Assembly (NCBI RefSeq): GCF_024359545.1
Contig: NZ_JAKQZG010000001.1
Coordinates: 310,001-374,000, forward strand
DNA: 64,000 nt
Reading direction: 5' to 3'
Origin: Jiella marina
GTDB lineage: Bacteria > Pseudomonadota > Alphaproteobacteria > Rhizobiales > Rhizobiaceae
A program made the translations under genes and the position numbers. Positions 1-7,931 of this stretch are shown in pieces. Every line of letters starts with the position of its first letter. Within the stretch, counting starts at the first letter, position 1. The notes under the pieces are model-generated. The model was given only the letters and a program-made list of their open reading frames with translations, had not been told where the DNA came from and searched no databases.

Positions 1-1
1 C

Positions 2-1000
2 TTCCTGCTCAAGAACTACTATCCGCTCGACACGGCCTCTGGCGGCCATGGCGTGATGATGATCTGGCGCAATCCGTATTTCGATCCGGTGCGAGAGAAA
101 CAGCCGGTCAATCGATCCAATCCCGACATGGTCCGTGTCGTCACCGTCCAGATGGAAGCCAAGCGCATCGCAAAGCCTGACGACTTCTATCATGGCGTCG
201 AATATTTCGTGGAAGTCGCCTCGGAATATGACGCCGACTTCGTCGTCTTTCCGGAGCTCTTCACCCTGATGCTCCTCTCCTGCGAGCCCGAGGAACTCAA
301 GCCCGACGCGGCGATCCGGCGGCTGACCGAACACACGCCGGAATTCGTCGAGCGCATGACCCAGATGGCGATCCGCCGCAACATCAACATCATCGGCGGC
401 AGCCACGCCACAGAGACGGACGATGGCGACATTCAGAATGTCGGCTATGCCTTCCTCCGCGACGGCTCGGTCCATGCGCGCGAGAAGATCCATCCGACGC
501 CGAACGAACGCACCTACTGGCAGATCAAGGGCGGCGACCCGATCGACGTGATCGAGACCGACTGCGGCCCGATCGGCATCATGATCTGCTACGATTCCGA
601 ATTTCCCGAGATCGGCCGCCGGCTGGCTGATCAGGGCGCGCGCATCCTGTTCGTGCCCTTCAACACCGATACGCGCCACGGCTATCTGCGCGTACGCTAT
701 TGCTGCCAGGCCCGCGCCATCGAGAATCAGTGCTATGTCGTGACCTCAGGCATGACCGGCAATCTCGGCAATGTCGACAATCTCGACATCGAATACGCCC
801 AGTCCGGCATCTTCACCCCGTGCGACTTCCCCTTCGCCCGCGACGGCATCGCCGCAGAAACGTCGGAGAATGTCGAGATGGTCACGGTCGCCGACCTCAA
901 CCTGTCGACACTGGCCTGGGCGCGCTATGAAGGCTCCGTCCGCAACTTCCGGGATCGGCGACTGGATCTTTATCGCACGCGTTGGTCGGATGGGGGGTGA
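2..1000 (+). CDS. GNAT-carbon-nitrogen hydrolase fusion, 3' part
   Basis: The reading frame is open from base 2, so the gene starts outside the window. The first ~25 residues (FLLKNYYPLDTASGGHGV) look like the end of a GNAT acetyltransferase domain, as in known GNAT-nitrilase two-domain proteins. The rest is a nitrilase-superfamily hydrolase with the Glu-Lys-Cys triad visible: Glu in FPELFT, Lys in REKIHPTPNE and Cys in MICYDSEFPE. Such enzymes cleave C-N bonds in amides or nitriles. The substrate cannot be told from sequence. An ATG at 53 is internal and should not be taken as the start. Family assignment is firm; the fusion rests on the short upstream stretch. Confidence 0.85.
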   Translation, partial: FLLKNYYPLDTASGGHGVMMIWRNPYFDPVREKQPVNRSNPDMVRVVTVQMEAKRIAKPDDFYHGVEYFVEVASEYDADFVVFPELFTLMLLSCEPEELKPDAAIRRLTEHTPEFVERMTQMAIRRNINIIGGSHATETDDGDIQNVGYAFLRDGSVHAREKIHPTPNERTYWQIKGGDPIDVIETDCGPIGIMICYDSEFPEIGRRLADQGARILFVPFNTDTRHGYLRVRYCCQARAIENQCYVVTSGMTGNLGNVDNLDIEYAQSGIFTPCDFPFARDGIAAETSENVEMVTVADLNLSTLAWARYEGSVRNFRDRRLDLYRTRWSDGG

Positions 1001-1059
1001 TGCCAAGAAGGGATCGGCCAAACAACGCACCGACGGATGAGTCGCAGGAAGGTTGAATC

Positions 1060-1587
1060 GTGCACTACTCACAAGTCGCACAGAGATACATCCAACAGTA
1101 CGCCTGCTTGCATGAAGAAAAGAAGGCCTACGGGACAAGTTCCGAGCAGCAGCTTGGATATATCCAGAGAACGGTCTGCGGCTTCAATGATATAGACACG
1201 ATACTGGATTACGGCTGCGGCAGATCGCGGCTTGTGGACTGGCTGGCGAAGCTCCACGACGCCACTCCGTTCCGCTTCGACCCGGCAATTACAGAATTTG
1301 CTGCTCGTCCCAATCGTCGATTCGATCTGGTGCTCAATACGGATGTCCTCGAACATATTCCAGAAACCGACATCAGCGCCGTCTTGGCGGATATCTCACA
1401 CTTCTCCCCGCGGGCGTTCGTCAACATTTCCATTGTCGAGGCAGTTCAAATCTTGCCAAACGGAGAAAATGCTCATTGCACCGTGCGCCCGAAGGAGTGG
1501 TGGAGCAAAGAACTACTAAAACACTATTCAAAGATCAGGGAAGTCAAGAGCTACCGCCCCACGACGGTCTCCGTTGTGACATGGTAA
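1060..1587 (+). CDS. class I SAM-dependent methyltransferase-like protein
   Basis: 175 aa with a GTG start 7 bases after a CAGGAAGG ribosome site. The SAM-binding motif I is clear (ILDYGCGRSRLVDWL, about residues 47-61), and an acidic post-motif DLVLNTDVLEHIP fits a class I methyltransferase. The protein is short for the family and has no identifiable substrate domain. Its stop overlaps the ATG of the following glycosyltransferase-like gene (ATGGTAA), so the two were probably translated together, perhaps in glycan modification. Base composition is visibly less GC-rich than in the flanking genes, which suggests lateral acquisition. Confidence 0.72.
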   Translation: MHYSQVAQRYIQQYACLHEEKKAYGTSSEQQLGYIQRTVCGFNDIDTILDYGCGRSRLVDWLAKLHDATPFRFDPAITEFAARPNRRFDLVLNTDVLEHIPETDISAVLADISHFSPRAFVNISIVEAVQILPNGENAHCTVRPKEWWSKELLKHYSKIREVKSYRPTTVSVVTW

Positions 1588-2131
1588 TAGCCGGTGGTCG
1601 AGAGTTGGCCGAATTAAGTGATCTGGTGCGAAACAAGTCTGTAGCACTGATTGGAAATTCGGCGTCCTATCGTGAATTTCCCGAAAATTTAGAAAGACAC
1701 GAAATCATTGTTCGGATAAACCGTGGCGCGGAACATATGATTCACGCCGGTTTTTCAGATCTGCGCACCGACATACTAGTATCGGGTATCCTCGATCCGA
1801 CCTGCTGCAATCGTCGCAGAATGTTGCCTGGATGTCACCGAAGGGGCGAGACGAAATCCCGTCGGAAATCGCGAAGACTCTGTTTTTTTATCCAACCGAC
1901 TCTTGGGAGCGTTTGAGAGCAGAAATTGGATCGCGACCCTCAACCGGCTGCATGGGAATCGATCTCTTCTCCAATCTAGTGGCCGACGGTGCGCTTTGGC
2001 TCTACGGGTTCGATTTCTGGCGCTCCCCCACCTCCTACACCGACCGAAACAGACCCGGACCGCACGATCCTGTAGCCGAACAGAGGTTCGCGCAATCTCG
2101 CATTCCAAGGCACCGGCTAGTGCTGCCGTAA
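1581..2131 (+). pseudogene. frameshifted GT29 (sialyltransferase-like) glycosyltransferase
   Basis: The first frame starts at ATG 1581 and encodes SVALIGNSASYREF and HEIIVRINRG, the N-terminal nucleotide-sugar-binding signature of GT29-like proteins. At about 1796-1800 the homology jumps to another frame. That frame continues with DLLQSSQNVAWMSPKGRDEI and then GCMGIDLFSNL, LWLYGFDFWRSPTSYTD and PGPHDP, the conserved C-terminal half. A one-base change near CTCGATCCGACC would rejoin the halves. It is either a real pseudogene or an assembly error. The downstream end (stop at 2131) may also be disturbed. It lies in the same less GC-rich islet as the overlapping methyltransferase. Confidence 0.7.
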
Positions 2132-2220
2132 TTCAGTCTGCACTTGTTCGCTGGAGCCCATATCCAAGGTTCGGCGAACGCTCCGCCCAAACCTGATTCG
2201 CGACACTTCTGAAAAGACGC

Positions 2221-2580
2221 CTACGACGCCGCGCTCTTCTCGTCCGTCTCTTCCTCGACGATCGTCACCGGACAAGGCACGCCCTCGCGCTCGCATTTAC
2301 GCTGATAGGTGTAGGCCCAGAACGCCGGATTGCGGCCGATCTCCTCGAGCCGCGCGATCAGTCCTTCGATGAAGGCGCGCTTCTGGTCAGGGCCGCCATT
2401 GTGGGGGAAGGATTCCTTCTCCGCCTTAGTCATCGAGCAGCCGATGCAGCGGCCCTTGCGCTTGTACTTGCAAACGTCGATGCAGGGCGAAGGAGCGCTC
2501 GCCCAGATTTCGTCTTCGGTCAAACCGTTCGCTCCAAGTGAAATGCTCGGCTTACGACAGCGAAGCCTGCTCTGCGGCAA
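2221..2580 (-). CDS. DUF1289 domain-containing protein
   Basis: Small cysteine-rich protein with the DUF1289 pattern PCIDVCKYKRKGRCIGC followed by a helical Glu/Arg-rich tail. The four cysteines suggest metal or Fe-S binding, but the function of the family is unknown. The ATG at 2580 gives 119 aa and overlaps the end of rirA by 29 bases, without a good ribosome site. A TTG at 2523 preceded by GGAG (8 bases) would give 100 aa without overlap and keeps the whole domain, so the start is unresolved. It lies directly downstream of rirA and is probably cotranscribed. Confidence 0.8.
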   Translation of the reverse strand: MPQSRLRCRKPSISLGANGLTEDEIWASAPSPCIDVCKYKRKGRCIGCSMTKAEKESFPHNGGPDQKRAFIEGLIARLEEIGRNPAFWAYTYQRKCEREGVPCPVTIVEEETDEKSAAS

Positions 2581-3013
2581 GGGGAATGCCGAGGGTCCGG
2601 GACAGGAAAGGACGATTCTCGACGAGATCGGCGATCGAGAAGCGTCCGAGCGTCGACAGGAAGGCTTCGAGCGCCTGCCGCAGCGCCGAGTTCAGTTCGC
2701 AATTGACGACGAGGGGGCAATCCGTGTTGCCGCCGTCGAAACACTCCGCCATGGCGAAATTCTCTTCCATCAGCTCGACCACCTCACGGAGCGAAATCGC
2801 CTCCGCGGGCCGTCCGAGCCGGATACCGCCATTGCGGCCGCGCACCGTCTCCACGAAGCCCGCGCCGACGAGCGGCTGCAGGATCTTGAACATGAACGGT
2901 TCCGGCGCGGCGTAGGAGCGTGCCACGTCGCCGAGCCGGCTCAGCCGGCCGGGATTGGCGGCGAGATACATCAGGATTCGGATTGCATAGTTCGTCTGGC
3001 GCGTGAGGCGCAT
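2552..3013 (-). CDS. rirA: Rrf2-family iron-responsive regulator RirA
   Basis: 153 aa Rrf2 protein beginning MRLTRQTNYAIRILMY, the characteristic start of rhizobial RirA. It has a winged helix-turn-helix with the wing TVRGRNGGIRLG. The three Fe-S ligands have the Rrf2 spacing C-x7-C-x5-C (ECFDGGNTDCPLVVNC, about residues 91-105). RirA represses iron uptake genes in iron-replete rhizobia through its Fe-S cluster. The close match to RirA rather than IscR or NsrR supports placement in Hyphomicrobiales. Transcribed leftwards into the DUF1289 gene. Confidence 0.9.
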   Translation of the reverse strand: MRLTRQTNYAIRILMYLAANPGRLSRLGDVARSYAAPEPFMFKILQPLVGAGFVETVRGRNGGIRLGRPAEAISLREVVELMEENFAMAECFDGGNTDCPLVVNCELNSALRQALEAFLSTLGRFSIADLVENRPFLSRTLGIPLAAEQASLS

Positions 3014-3077
3014 ATCGGAAAAGACCCTCCCTTCGAGCGTGGCTCGGGCCGCGGCTTGTCGACTCCAATTAAGGGTT

Positions 3078-3094
3078 TTTTAGAGCGATTAAAA
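3078..3094. promoter_or_regulatory. AT-rich inverted repeat upstream of rirA (possible Irr/ICE-like site)
   Basis: TTTTA-N7-TAAAA lies 65 bases upstream of the rirA start in an otherwise GC-rich stretch. It loosely resembles the Irr-binding ICE motif (TTTAGAA-like half sites), and Irr is known to control rirA in some rhizobia. The match is imperfect and the function is inferred. Confidence 0.3.
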
Positions 3095-3264
3095 GGTGAC
3101 CTGCGACATTCGGTTTGAAGAATCGGTCGAACGCGGCCCGGGCCATGGCCGGCAGCCGGTTTTTCGCGCGTTGCGGAGATCAGGTCACTGCGTACTGTCG
3201 AGATCGGTTGCGCTGGCTGGTATTCCTCAGCCAACGCGACATGACGATCTCGAGGACCAACGCC

Positions 3265-4332
3265 ATGGACATCTTCTTTTCTAGCGAGCAGCTGGCGCAT
3301 CGGCCGACCCAATATGGCGTCCATGGCCGGCTCGTGCGGCCCTTGGAAAATCCCGACCGGGCCGAGACCCTGATGGCAAGCCTGACAGAGCGCGGCCTTG
3401 TCGTGCGAAAGCCCGCTCCCTTTGAGCGCCGCGTCATCGAGCGCGTTCATCCAGTGCGTTATCTGGACTTTCTCGAGACCGCCTTCGAGCGATTTCAGGC
3501 GCTTCCCAATGCCGGTCCCGAGGCGCTTCCGAACGTCCATCCCTATTTCGCCGGCGCGCCTCGCCGCGGCATGGGCGATCTGCCAGGTGGCCGCCGGGAA
3601 CCGCCACGCACGCAAGGGATCATCGGGCAGACCGGCTGGTATATCGGCGATCTGTCCTGCGCGATGACGGCGGGAACCGCAGAAGCGGTTTTCGCTTCAG
3701 CGGCGAGTGCGACCGCGGCGGCGCAAGCGGTTCGCGACGGCGCGCCTTCGGCCTATGCGCTCTGTCGCCCACCCGGGCATCACGCCTATGCGGACCGGGC
3801 ATCCGGCTTCTGCTTTCTCAACAACGCCGCCATAGCGGCTGAAATCCTGCGGGAGCGCTACGGCAAGGTCGCGATTCTCGACTTCGACACCCATCACGGG
3901 GACGGCACCCAGACGATCTTCTATGGGCGCGATGACGTCTTTTTCGGCTCCACACACACCGATCCTTCCGCCTACTATCCGCACTATCTCGGCTATGCGG
4001 ACGAGACCGGCATCGACTCTGGAGAAGGTTGCAATCGCAATTTCCCGCTCGACCCCAGCGTCGGGGATACAGAGTTCATCGACGCTGTCGAGAGACTGAT
4101 CGACGAAGCTGGCCGATTCGGCGCCGAGGCCCTGGTGATCTCGGCGGGGTGGGACGCCCATCGGGACGATCCGCTGTCGAAGCTCGATGTCACGAGCGTG
4201 GCCTATCCGAGGCTTGGTAAGCTCTTCGGCCAGATGAAGCTTCCGACCGTCATCGTCCAGGAAGGCGGCTATTCGCTGGCCGCCGTTTCTGAGGCGGCCC
4301 CTGCCTTCCTTGAAGCCTTTATGCGGGCGTGA
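3265..4332 (+). CDS. histone deacetylase / acetylpolyamine amidohydrolase family protein
   Basis: 355 aa from ATG 3265, which is preceded by GAGGA at 9 bases; an upstream ATG at 3241 is possible. The arginase/deacetylase fold motifs are intact: RPPGHHAYADRASGFCFLNN (charge-relay His pair), LDFDTHHGDGTQ (Zn ligands Asp and His) and SAGWDAHRDDPL (second Zn Asp). Bacterial members hydrolyse acetylated amines such as acetylpolyamines or acetyl-lysine. No signal peptide, so it is cytoplasmic. It is divergent from rirA and its neighbours do not point to a substrate. Confidence 0.88.
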   Translation: MDIFFSSEQLAHRPTQYGVHGRLVRPLENPDRAETLMASLTERGLVVRKPAPFERRVIERVHPVRYLDFLETAFERFQALPNAGPEALPNVHPYFAGAPRRGMGDLPGGRREPPRTQGIIGQTGWYIGDLSCAMTAGTAEAVFASAASATAAAQAVRDGAPSAYALCRPPGHHAYADRASGFCFLNNAAIAAEILRERYGKVAILDFDTHHGDGTQTIFYGRDDVFFGSTHTDPSAYYPHYLGYADETGIDSGEGCNRNFPLDPSVGDTEFIDAVERLIDEAGRFGAEALVISAGWDAHRDDPLSKLDVTSVAYPRLGKLFGQMKLPTVIVQEGGYSLAAVSEAAPAFLEAFMRA

Positions 4333-4393
4333 CAGCGAGCCAGACGCCCTGCCCTACCGTCGCGTTCAAGCGCGATGGCGGGGCGAGTTCGCG

Positions 4394-4753
4394 TCAGTAG
4401 CGAAAGGAAATCACCGGGCAGCCCCGCTGACGGGCAAAACGCACGACGGCACGGTGCCCATGCTTGCGTCCGGCGACGACGACGGCACGGTGGTTGACGC
4501 GGCGAACATGCGCGCGGTGGAGGCCGAAACGATGACGAGCCTTGCGCACGGCATGGCGCGGCGAGCAACCGCGGCGCTCCCAGTGACCATGACGGCGGTG
4601 ATGACGATGGCCGACGAGTTGGACGTCGACGCCGCCCGATCCGATCGAAACGGAGGCGTTGAGACCGCCTGCGGATGCGGCGGTCGGCGCGGCGACGCCG
4701 GCCGCACCGAGGGCAGCGACGACGCAGAGGGTCTTGGCGAGTTGCTTGAACAT
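4394..4753 (-). CDS. small secreted His/Arg-rich protein, function unknown
   Basis: 119 aa with a clear Sec signal peptide (about residues 1-28, ending AASAGG), then a strongly basic stretch rich in His and Arg (HRHHRRHGHWERRG). It has only two cysteines after the signal and no recognisable domain. Small basic exported proteins of this kind are common in rhizobial genomes but are uncharacterised. The His-rich part could bind metal or heme; that is inference only. It is a single gene, convergent with the deacetylase gene and upstream-facing towards ctaA. Confidence 0.7.
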   Translation of the reverse strand: MFKQLAKTLCVVAALGAAGVAAPTAASAGGLNASVSIGSGGVDVQLVGHRHHRRHGHWERRGCSPRHAVRKARHRFGLHRAHVRRVNHRAVVVAGRKHGHRAVVRFARQRGCPVISFRY

Positions 4754-4864
4754 GATCGTTCTCCGTATGGCGTGGCCTGGTCTTCGGCGTGTTCCTCATT
4801 GCCGATGATCAGACGATGCCAGTGCGTGGGTGAACCACGCCGGAAGCGATCGTTCATGTCGTGT

Positions 4865-5956
4865 TCAGTCGCGTGCAGCCTGCGAAATTATCGGATACTC
4901 ACCCTTCAGGGCGCGGGCATGGAACACCGCCAGCGCCAGCACCACGAGCCCACCCGCCTGATGCATCAGCGCCCAGCCGATCGGGACGGCCAGGAGAAGC
5001 GTGGTGATGCCGATTGCCGCCTGCACCGTAACGGCGGCGCATAGCAGCAAAGCCCCCTGCCGGAAACGCTCCGAAACGCCCTTTCGCCACAAAAGCACCG
5101 CGTGCAGGAGGACAGCGGCGAACAGCACGTAAGCGCCCGTACGGTGCACGAACTGCACGGTCATGACGTTTTCGAAGAAGTTCCGCCAGGCCGGTTCCAT
5201 GACGAGAAGGCCGCCCGGCACGAGGGTTCCGTCCATGAGCGGCCAAGTGTTGAAGGTCAGGCCAGCGTTGAGCCCGGCGACCAGGCCGCCCAGATAGATC
5301 TGGACAAGCGCCAGAACCATGATCAGCTGGCCGGATCGGATGGTACTTCGTGCCGGTCGCTCCTGGGTCTTTCGCGGGGCGAGCCCACTCGCCACCCACA
5401 GGGTCGCGGCGAAGATGATGCAGGCGATCGTCAGGTGCGTCGCGAGCCTGTACTGGCTGACATCGGTGCGCTCCACGAGACCCGACGCGACCATCCACCA
5501 GCCGATTGCCCCCTGCACCCCGCCGAGCGCGAGGATGCCGACGAGCCGCGGCTTCAGGAACGGCTCCAGCCGTCCGGTCAGCCAGAAGAAGGCCAGCGGC
5601 AGCGCGAAGACGAAACCCACGCCGCGCGCGAGCAGCCGATGCGCCCACTCCCACCAGTAGATCGTCTTGAATTCGTCGAGGCTCATGCCGCGATTGATCT
5701 GCTGATATTGCGGGATCTGGCGATAAAGGTCGAATTCCTCCTGCCACTCGCCCGCCGAGAGAGGCGGGATCACGCCGTGGATCGGTTTCCACTCGGTGAT
5801 CGAAAGACCCGACTCGGTCAGTCGCGTCGCGCCGCCCACGAGGACAAGCGCGAACAGCACGACCGCGACGGCATAGAGCCAGCCGCGGATGGCCAATCGG
5901 TCGCGCGCGCGCGCGGTTGCGGAGCGGGGCTCGAGGCTATAGGCAAGTGTGCTCAT
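4865..5956 (-). CDS. ctaA: heme A synthase (COX15/CtaA)
   Basis: 363 aa membrane protein with about eight hydrophobic segments. Alphaproteobacterial CtaA signatures are present: [20 protein letters not shown] near the N-terminus, [14 protein letters not shown] (heme-ligand His) and [13 protein letters not shown] with the later [10 protein letters not shown] His. It oxidises the C8 methyl of heme O to give heme A for aa3-type cytochrome oxidase. An in-frame ATG 21 bases upstream (5977) is possible; ATG 5956 ([10 protein letters not shown]) seems the better start. It is divergent from the DUF2842 gene. Confidence 0.92.
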   Translation of the reverse strand: MSTLAYSLEPRSATARARDRLAIRGWLYAVAVVLFALVLVGGATRLTESGLSITEWKPIHGVIPPLSAGEWQEEFDLYRQIPQYQQINRGMSLDEFKTIYWWEWAHRLLARGVGFVFALPLAFFWLTGRLEPFLKPRLVGILALGGVQGAIGWWMVASGLVERTDVSQYRLATHLTIACIIFAATLWVASGLAPRKTQERPARSTIRSGQLIMVLALVQIYLGGLVAGLNAGLTFNTWPLMDGTLVPGGLLVMEPAWRNFFENVMTVQFVHRTGAYVLFAAVLLHAVLLWRKGVSERFRQGALLLCAAVTVQAAIGITTLLLAVPIGWALMHQAGGLVVLALAVFHARALKGEYPIISQAARD

Positions 5957-6138
5957 GGGGCACGGCTTTGCACCCAAATCCGCGCGCGATCAAGCGGATC
6001 GATCGCCGCACATGGGGTGGCGGAGCGCAGTCAGAAAGCACAGTGTTCCCGGGCACGCCTCGCATGAAACACTGATGCCGCCACCGAGACCCTTTCTTCG
6101 GGGCCGCCCGGTTGCCGCATCGAAGACGGAACATCGCC

Positions 6139-6348
6139 ATGCCGGTCAGGCTGAAAAAACTCATCGGGACGTTCGTGCTGCTCGCCCTGGTCATCGTCTA
6201 CGCGGTTTTCGCGACGGCCTTCGCTTCGCTCTATCTCGCCGAGTCGAGCGGCTGGATCCACCTTCTCTATTTTCTGACGACCGGCGTCCTCTGGGTGGTG
6301 CCGGCCATGTTCCTGATCAAGTGGATGGAAGCCGTCCCGCGCCGATAG
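6139..6348 (+). CDS. DUF2842 domain-containing small membrane protein
   Basis: 69 aa with two predicted transmembrane helices and a basic N-terminus (MPVRLKKLIG). The pattern (short loop ESSGWIH between helices, then FLIKWMEAVPRR) matches DUF2842, a family restricted mostly to Alphaproteobacteria. ATG 6139 follows GACGGA. Function is unknown; its position divergent from ctaA is compatible with a role at the respiratory membrane, but this is not shown. Confidence 0.8.
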   Translation: MPVRLKKLIGTFVLLALVIVYAVFATAFASLYLAESSGWIHLLYFLTTGVLWVVPAMFLIKWMEAVPRR

Positions 6349-6355
6349 GCGTCCC

Positions 6356-7144
6356 TCAGGCGGGACTGTCGCGGCGGATCGTCGGCATGAAGACGATGTC
6401 CTCGATCCCGAGGCTGCGCACGTCTTCTGCGACATCCATCATCGCGTCGTCGAGATGGGGCAAGCCCGCGATCACGACCGCCGTCGTCTCGTCCAGGATC
6501 GCCGGCAGGCGGATGACGTCGTACGGATCCGACTCGATGATCGTGTAGTCATAGGCCTTGGAAAAGGCCTCCAACATCTGATCGAGATGCTGAAGCGCCG
6601 CCTCGTCGGCAGTCGACAGATCGAAGCCGGCCGACGGCACGAGATGCGTGTTGGTGTAGTGATCGCGATGGATGATCTCGGCAAGATTGGCCGAGCCGGC
6701 CAGGAAGTCGGCATAACCGAGGCAGTCGGGCGACAGGCTCAACCGACGGGACACGCTGTCGTCCGGGGTCAGGTCGATGACGACCGTGGCATGCCCCGCG
6801 CCGACCAGCCGGCGCGCCAGTTCGACACCGCCAAAGCTGCCCGCGGCGCGATGCGCCGAGAGAACCACGAGACGCACGATCGGACTGTTCTGCACCGCCT
6901 GGGCGAGTTCGAACGACGTCGCGATTTGCTCCTTTGCCGCACCATCCTCGTCAGCCTCGGCCTCGGCGGAACGGTCGTTTTTCGCCGATTCGGTGTGGTG
7001 CTGAAGCTTCGGGTCGGGAGCCGGTCCATCGTCCTGCATGTCGACGGGCGCGGCGGCTTCGGCGGTTCTTTCGCTGATCATGGCAAATCCCCGGCAGGCG
7101 CCAATGACTGGGTCGGCCTGGTCCTGGAACCCCCTCGCCTTCAT
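6356..7144 (-). CDS. ExoP/CpsD-like ATPase-domain protein lacking the P-loop
   Basis: 262 aa from 7144 or about 241 aa from ATG 7081. After an acidic, low-complexity N-terminus, the region from about residue 85 has the order of a MinD-like polysaccharide co-polymerase ATPase: beta strand, helix ELARRL, VVIDLTPDD (Walker A'-like), GYADFLAGSANLAEII and then YDYTIIESDP (Walker B-like). The site that should be GEGKST reads SAHRAAGSFGGVEL, so no Walker A lysine is present. There is no tyrosine-rich tail and no membrane helix. It is divergent from a Wza-like gene, so a regulatory or degenerate partner in exopolysaccharide export is likely. Confidence 0.65.
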   Translation of the reverse strand: MKARGFQDQADPVIGACRGFAMISERTAEAAAPVDMQDDGPAPDPKLQHHTESAKNDRSAEAEADEDGAAKEQIATSFELAQAVQNSPIVRLVVLSAHRAAGSFGGVELARRLVGAGHATVVIDLTPDDSVSRRLSLSPDCLGYADFLAGSANLAEIIHRDHYTNTHLVPSAGFDLSTADEAALQHLDQMLEAFSKAYDYTIIESDPYDVIRLPAILDETTAVVIAGLPHLDDAMMDVAEDVRSLGIEDIVFMPTIRRDSPA

Positions 7145-7361
7145 GGCGGAGGTAATTCCGTTCGAATTCGAGACCGATGCCGGATTGGCGCATCTTCTTG
7201 TCCCGAACCATGGACGCGATCGGTAACGGTCCGGTTAAACGGCTGCGTTTCCAGCAAAGATCAGCGATATTTACCGATGGTTAACCCTAACCAAATCATA
7301 ATGCCGTCAGCGATCTTGGGGCGGGACGGTCCGCGGTGGTCGCCGGATCGGGCGAAGACGG
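7145..7361. promoter_or_regulatory. divergent promoter region of polysaccharide export genes
   Basis: 217 bases between two divergently read genes. The part at 7265-7300 is AT-rich and contains GGTTA-N4-TAACC (7279-7292), a short inverted repeat next to T-A steps. It could be an operator, but no known motif is matched. Confidence 0.3.
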
Positions 7362-7925
7362 ATGATCAAGACAAAGCTGGCAACTCTTTCTTGCGCGATG
7401 CTTCTTCTGCTCCCCGGATGCGCTTCTTACGAGCCGGCGCCGGACGGATTTCACGCCGTCTTGAACCAGCCCTACCACCTCGACAGCGGCGACGTCCTCA
7501 AGCTGATCGTCTTCGGAGACGACGGCCTCACCGGCAGTTATCCGGTGGACAAAGCCGGCTATGTCGCGGTTCCTCTCGTCGGTGACGTCCCCGCCCGCGG
7601 ACGCACGGCCGATCAGCTCGAGGTCGAACTCGCCGACCGGTTCCGCGACGGCTATCTGAACGACCCGGACGTCACGGTTCAGGTGGAGCGGTATCGCCCC
7701 TTCTTCATCATGGGTGAAGTCACCACCGGCGGCCAGTACAGCTATGTGCCCGGAATGACGGTGCAGAAGGCCGTCGCGATCGCCGGCGGCTATACCGCGC
7801 GGGCCGAGCAGTCGAGCGTCGACATCACCCGGCAGATCGGAGACCAGGTCATCACGGGCCGGGTGCAGGCCTCCGACCCGCTGCTGCCGGGGGACACGGT
7901 CTACGTCCGCGAACGCTGGTTCTGA
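7362..7925 (+). CDS. polysaccharide export lipoprotein (Wza/OtnA-like)
   Basis: 187 aa with a lipoprotein signal peptide and lipobox LLPGCA (acylated Cys about residue 20). The poly_export domain follows (YHLDSGDVLKLIVFG, then DKAGYVAVPLVGDV and LNDPDVTVQVERYRP). A single SLBB-like segment ends it (FFIMGEVTTGGQYSYVPGMT ... DPLLPGDTVYVRERWF). It would form the outer-membrane/periplasmic channel part of exopolysaccharide or capsule export. It is short compared with full Wza and resembles the single-SLBB rhizobial proteins. Partner genes nearby are the ATPase-like gene and a sugar nucleotide dehydrogenase. Confidence 0.88.
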   Translation: MIKTKLATLSCAMLLLLPGCASYEPAPDGFHAVLNQPYHLDSGDVLKLIVFGDDGLTGSYPVDKAGYVAVPLVGDVPARGRTADQLEVELADRFRDGYLNDPDVTVQVERYRPFFIMGEVTTGGQYSYVPGMTVQKAVAIAGGYTARAEQSSVDITRQIGDQVITGRVQASDPLLPGDTVYVRERWF

Positions 7926-7931
7926 GACCGA

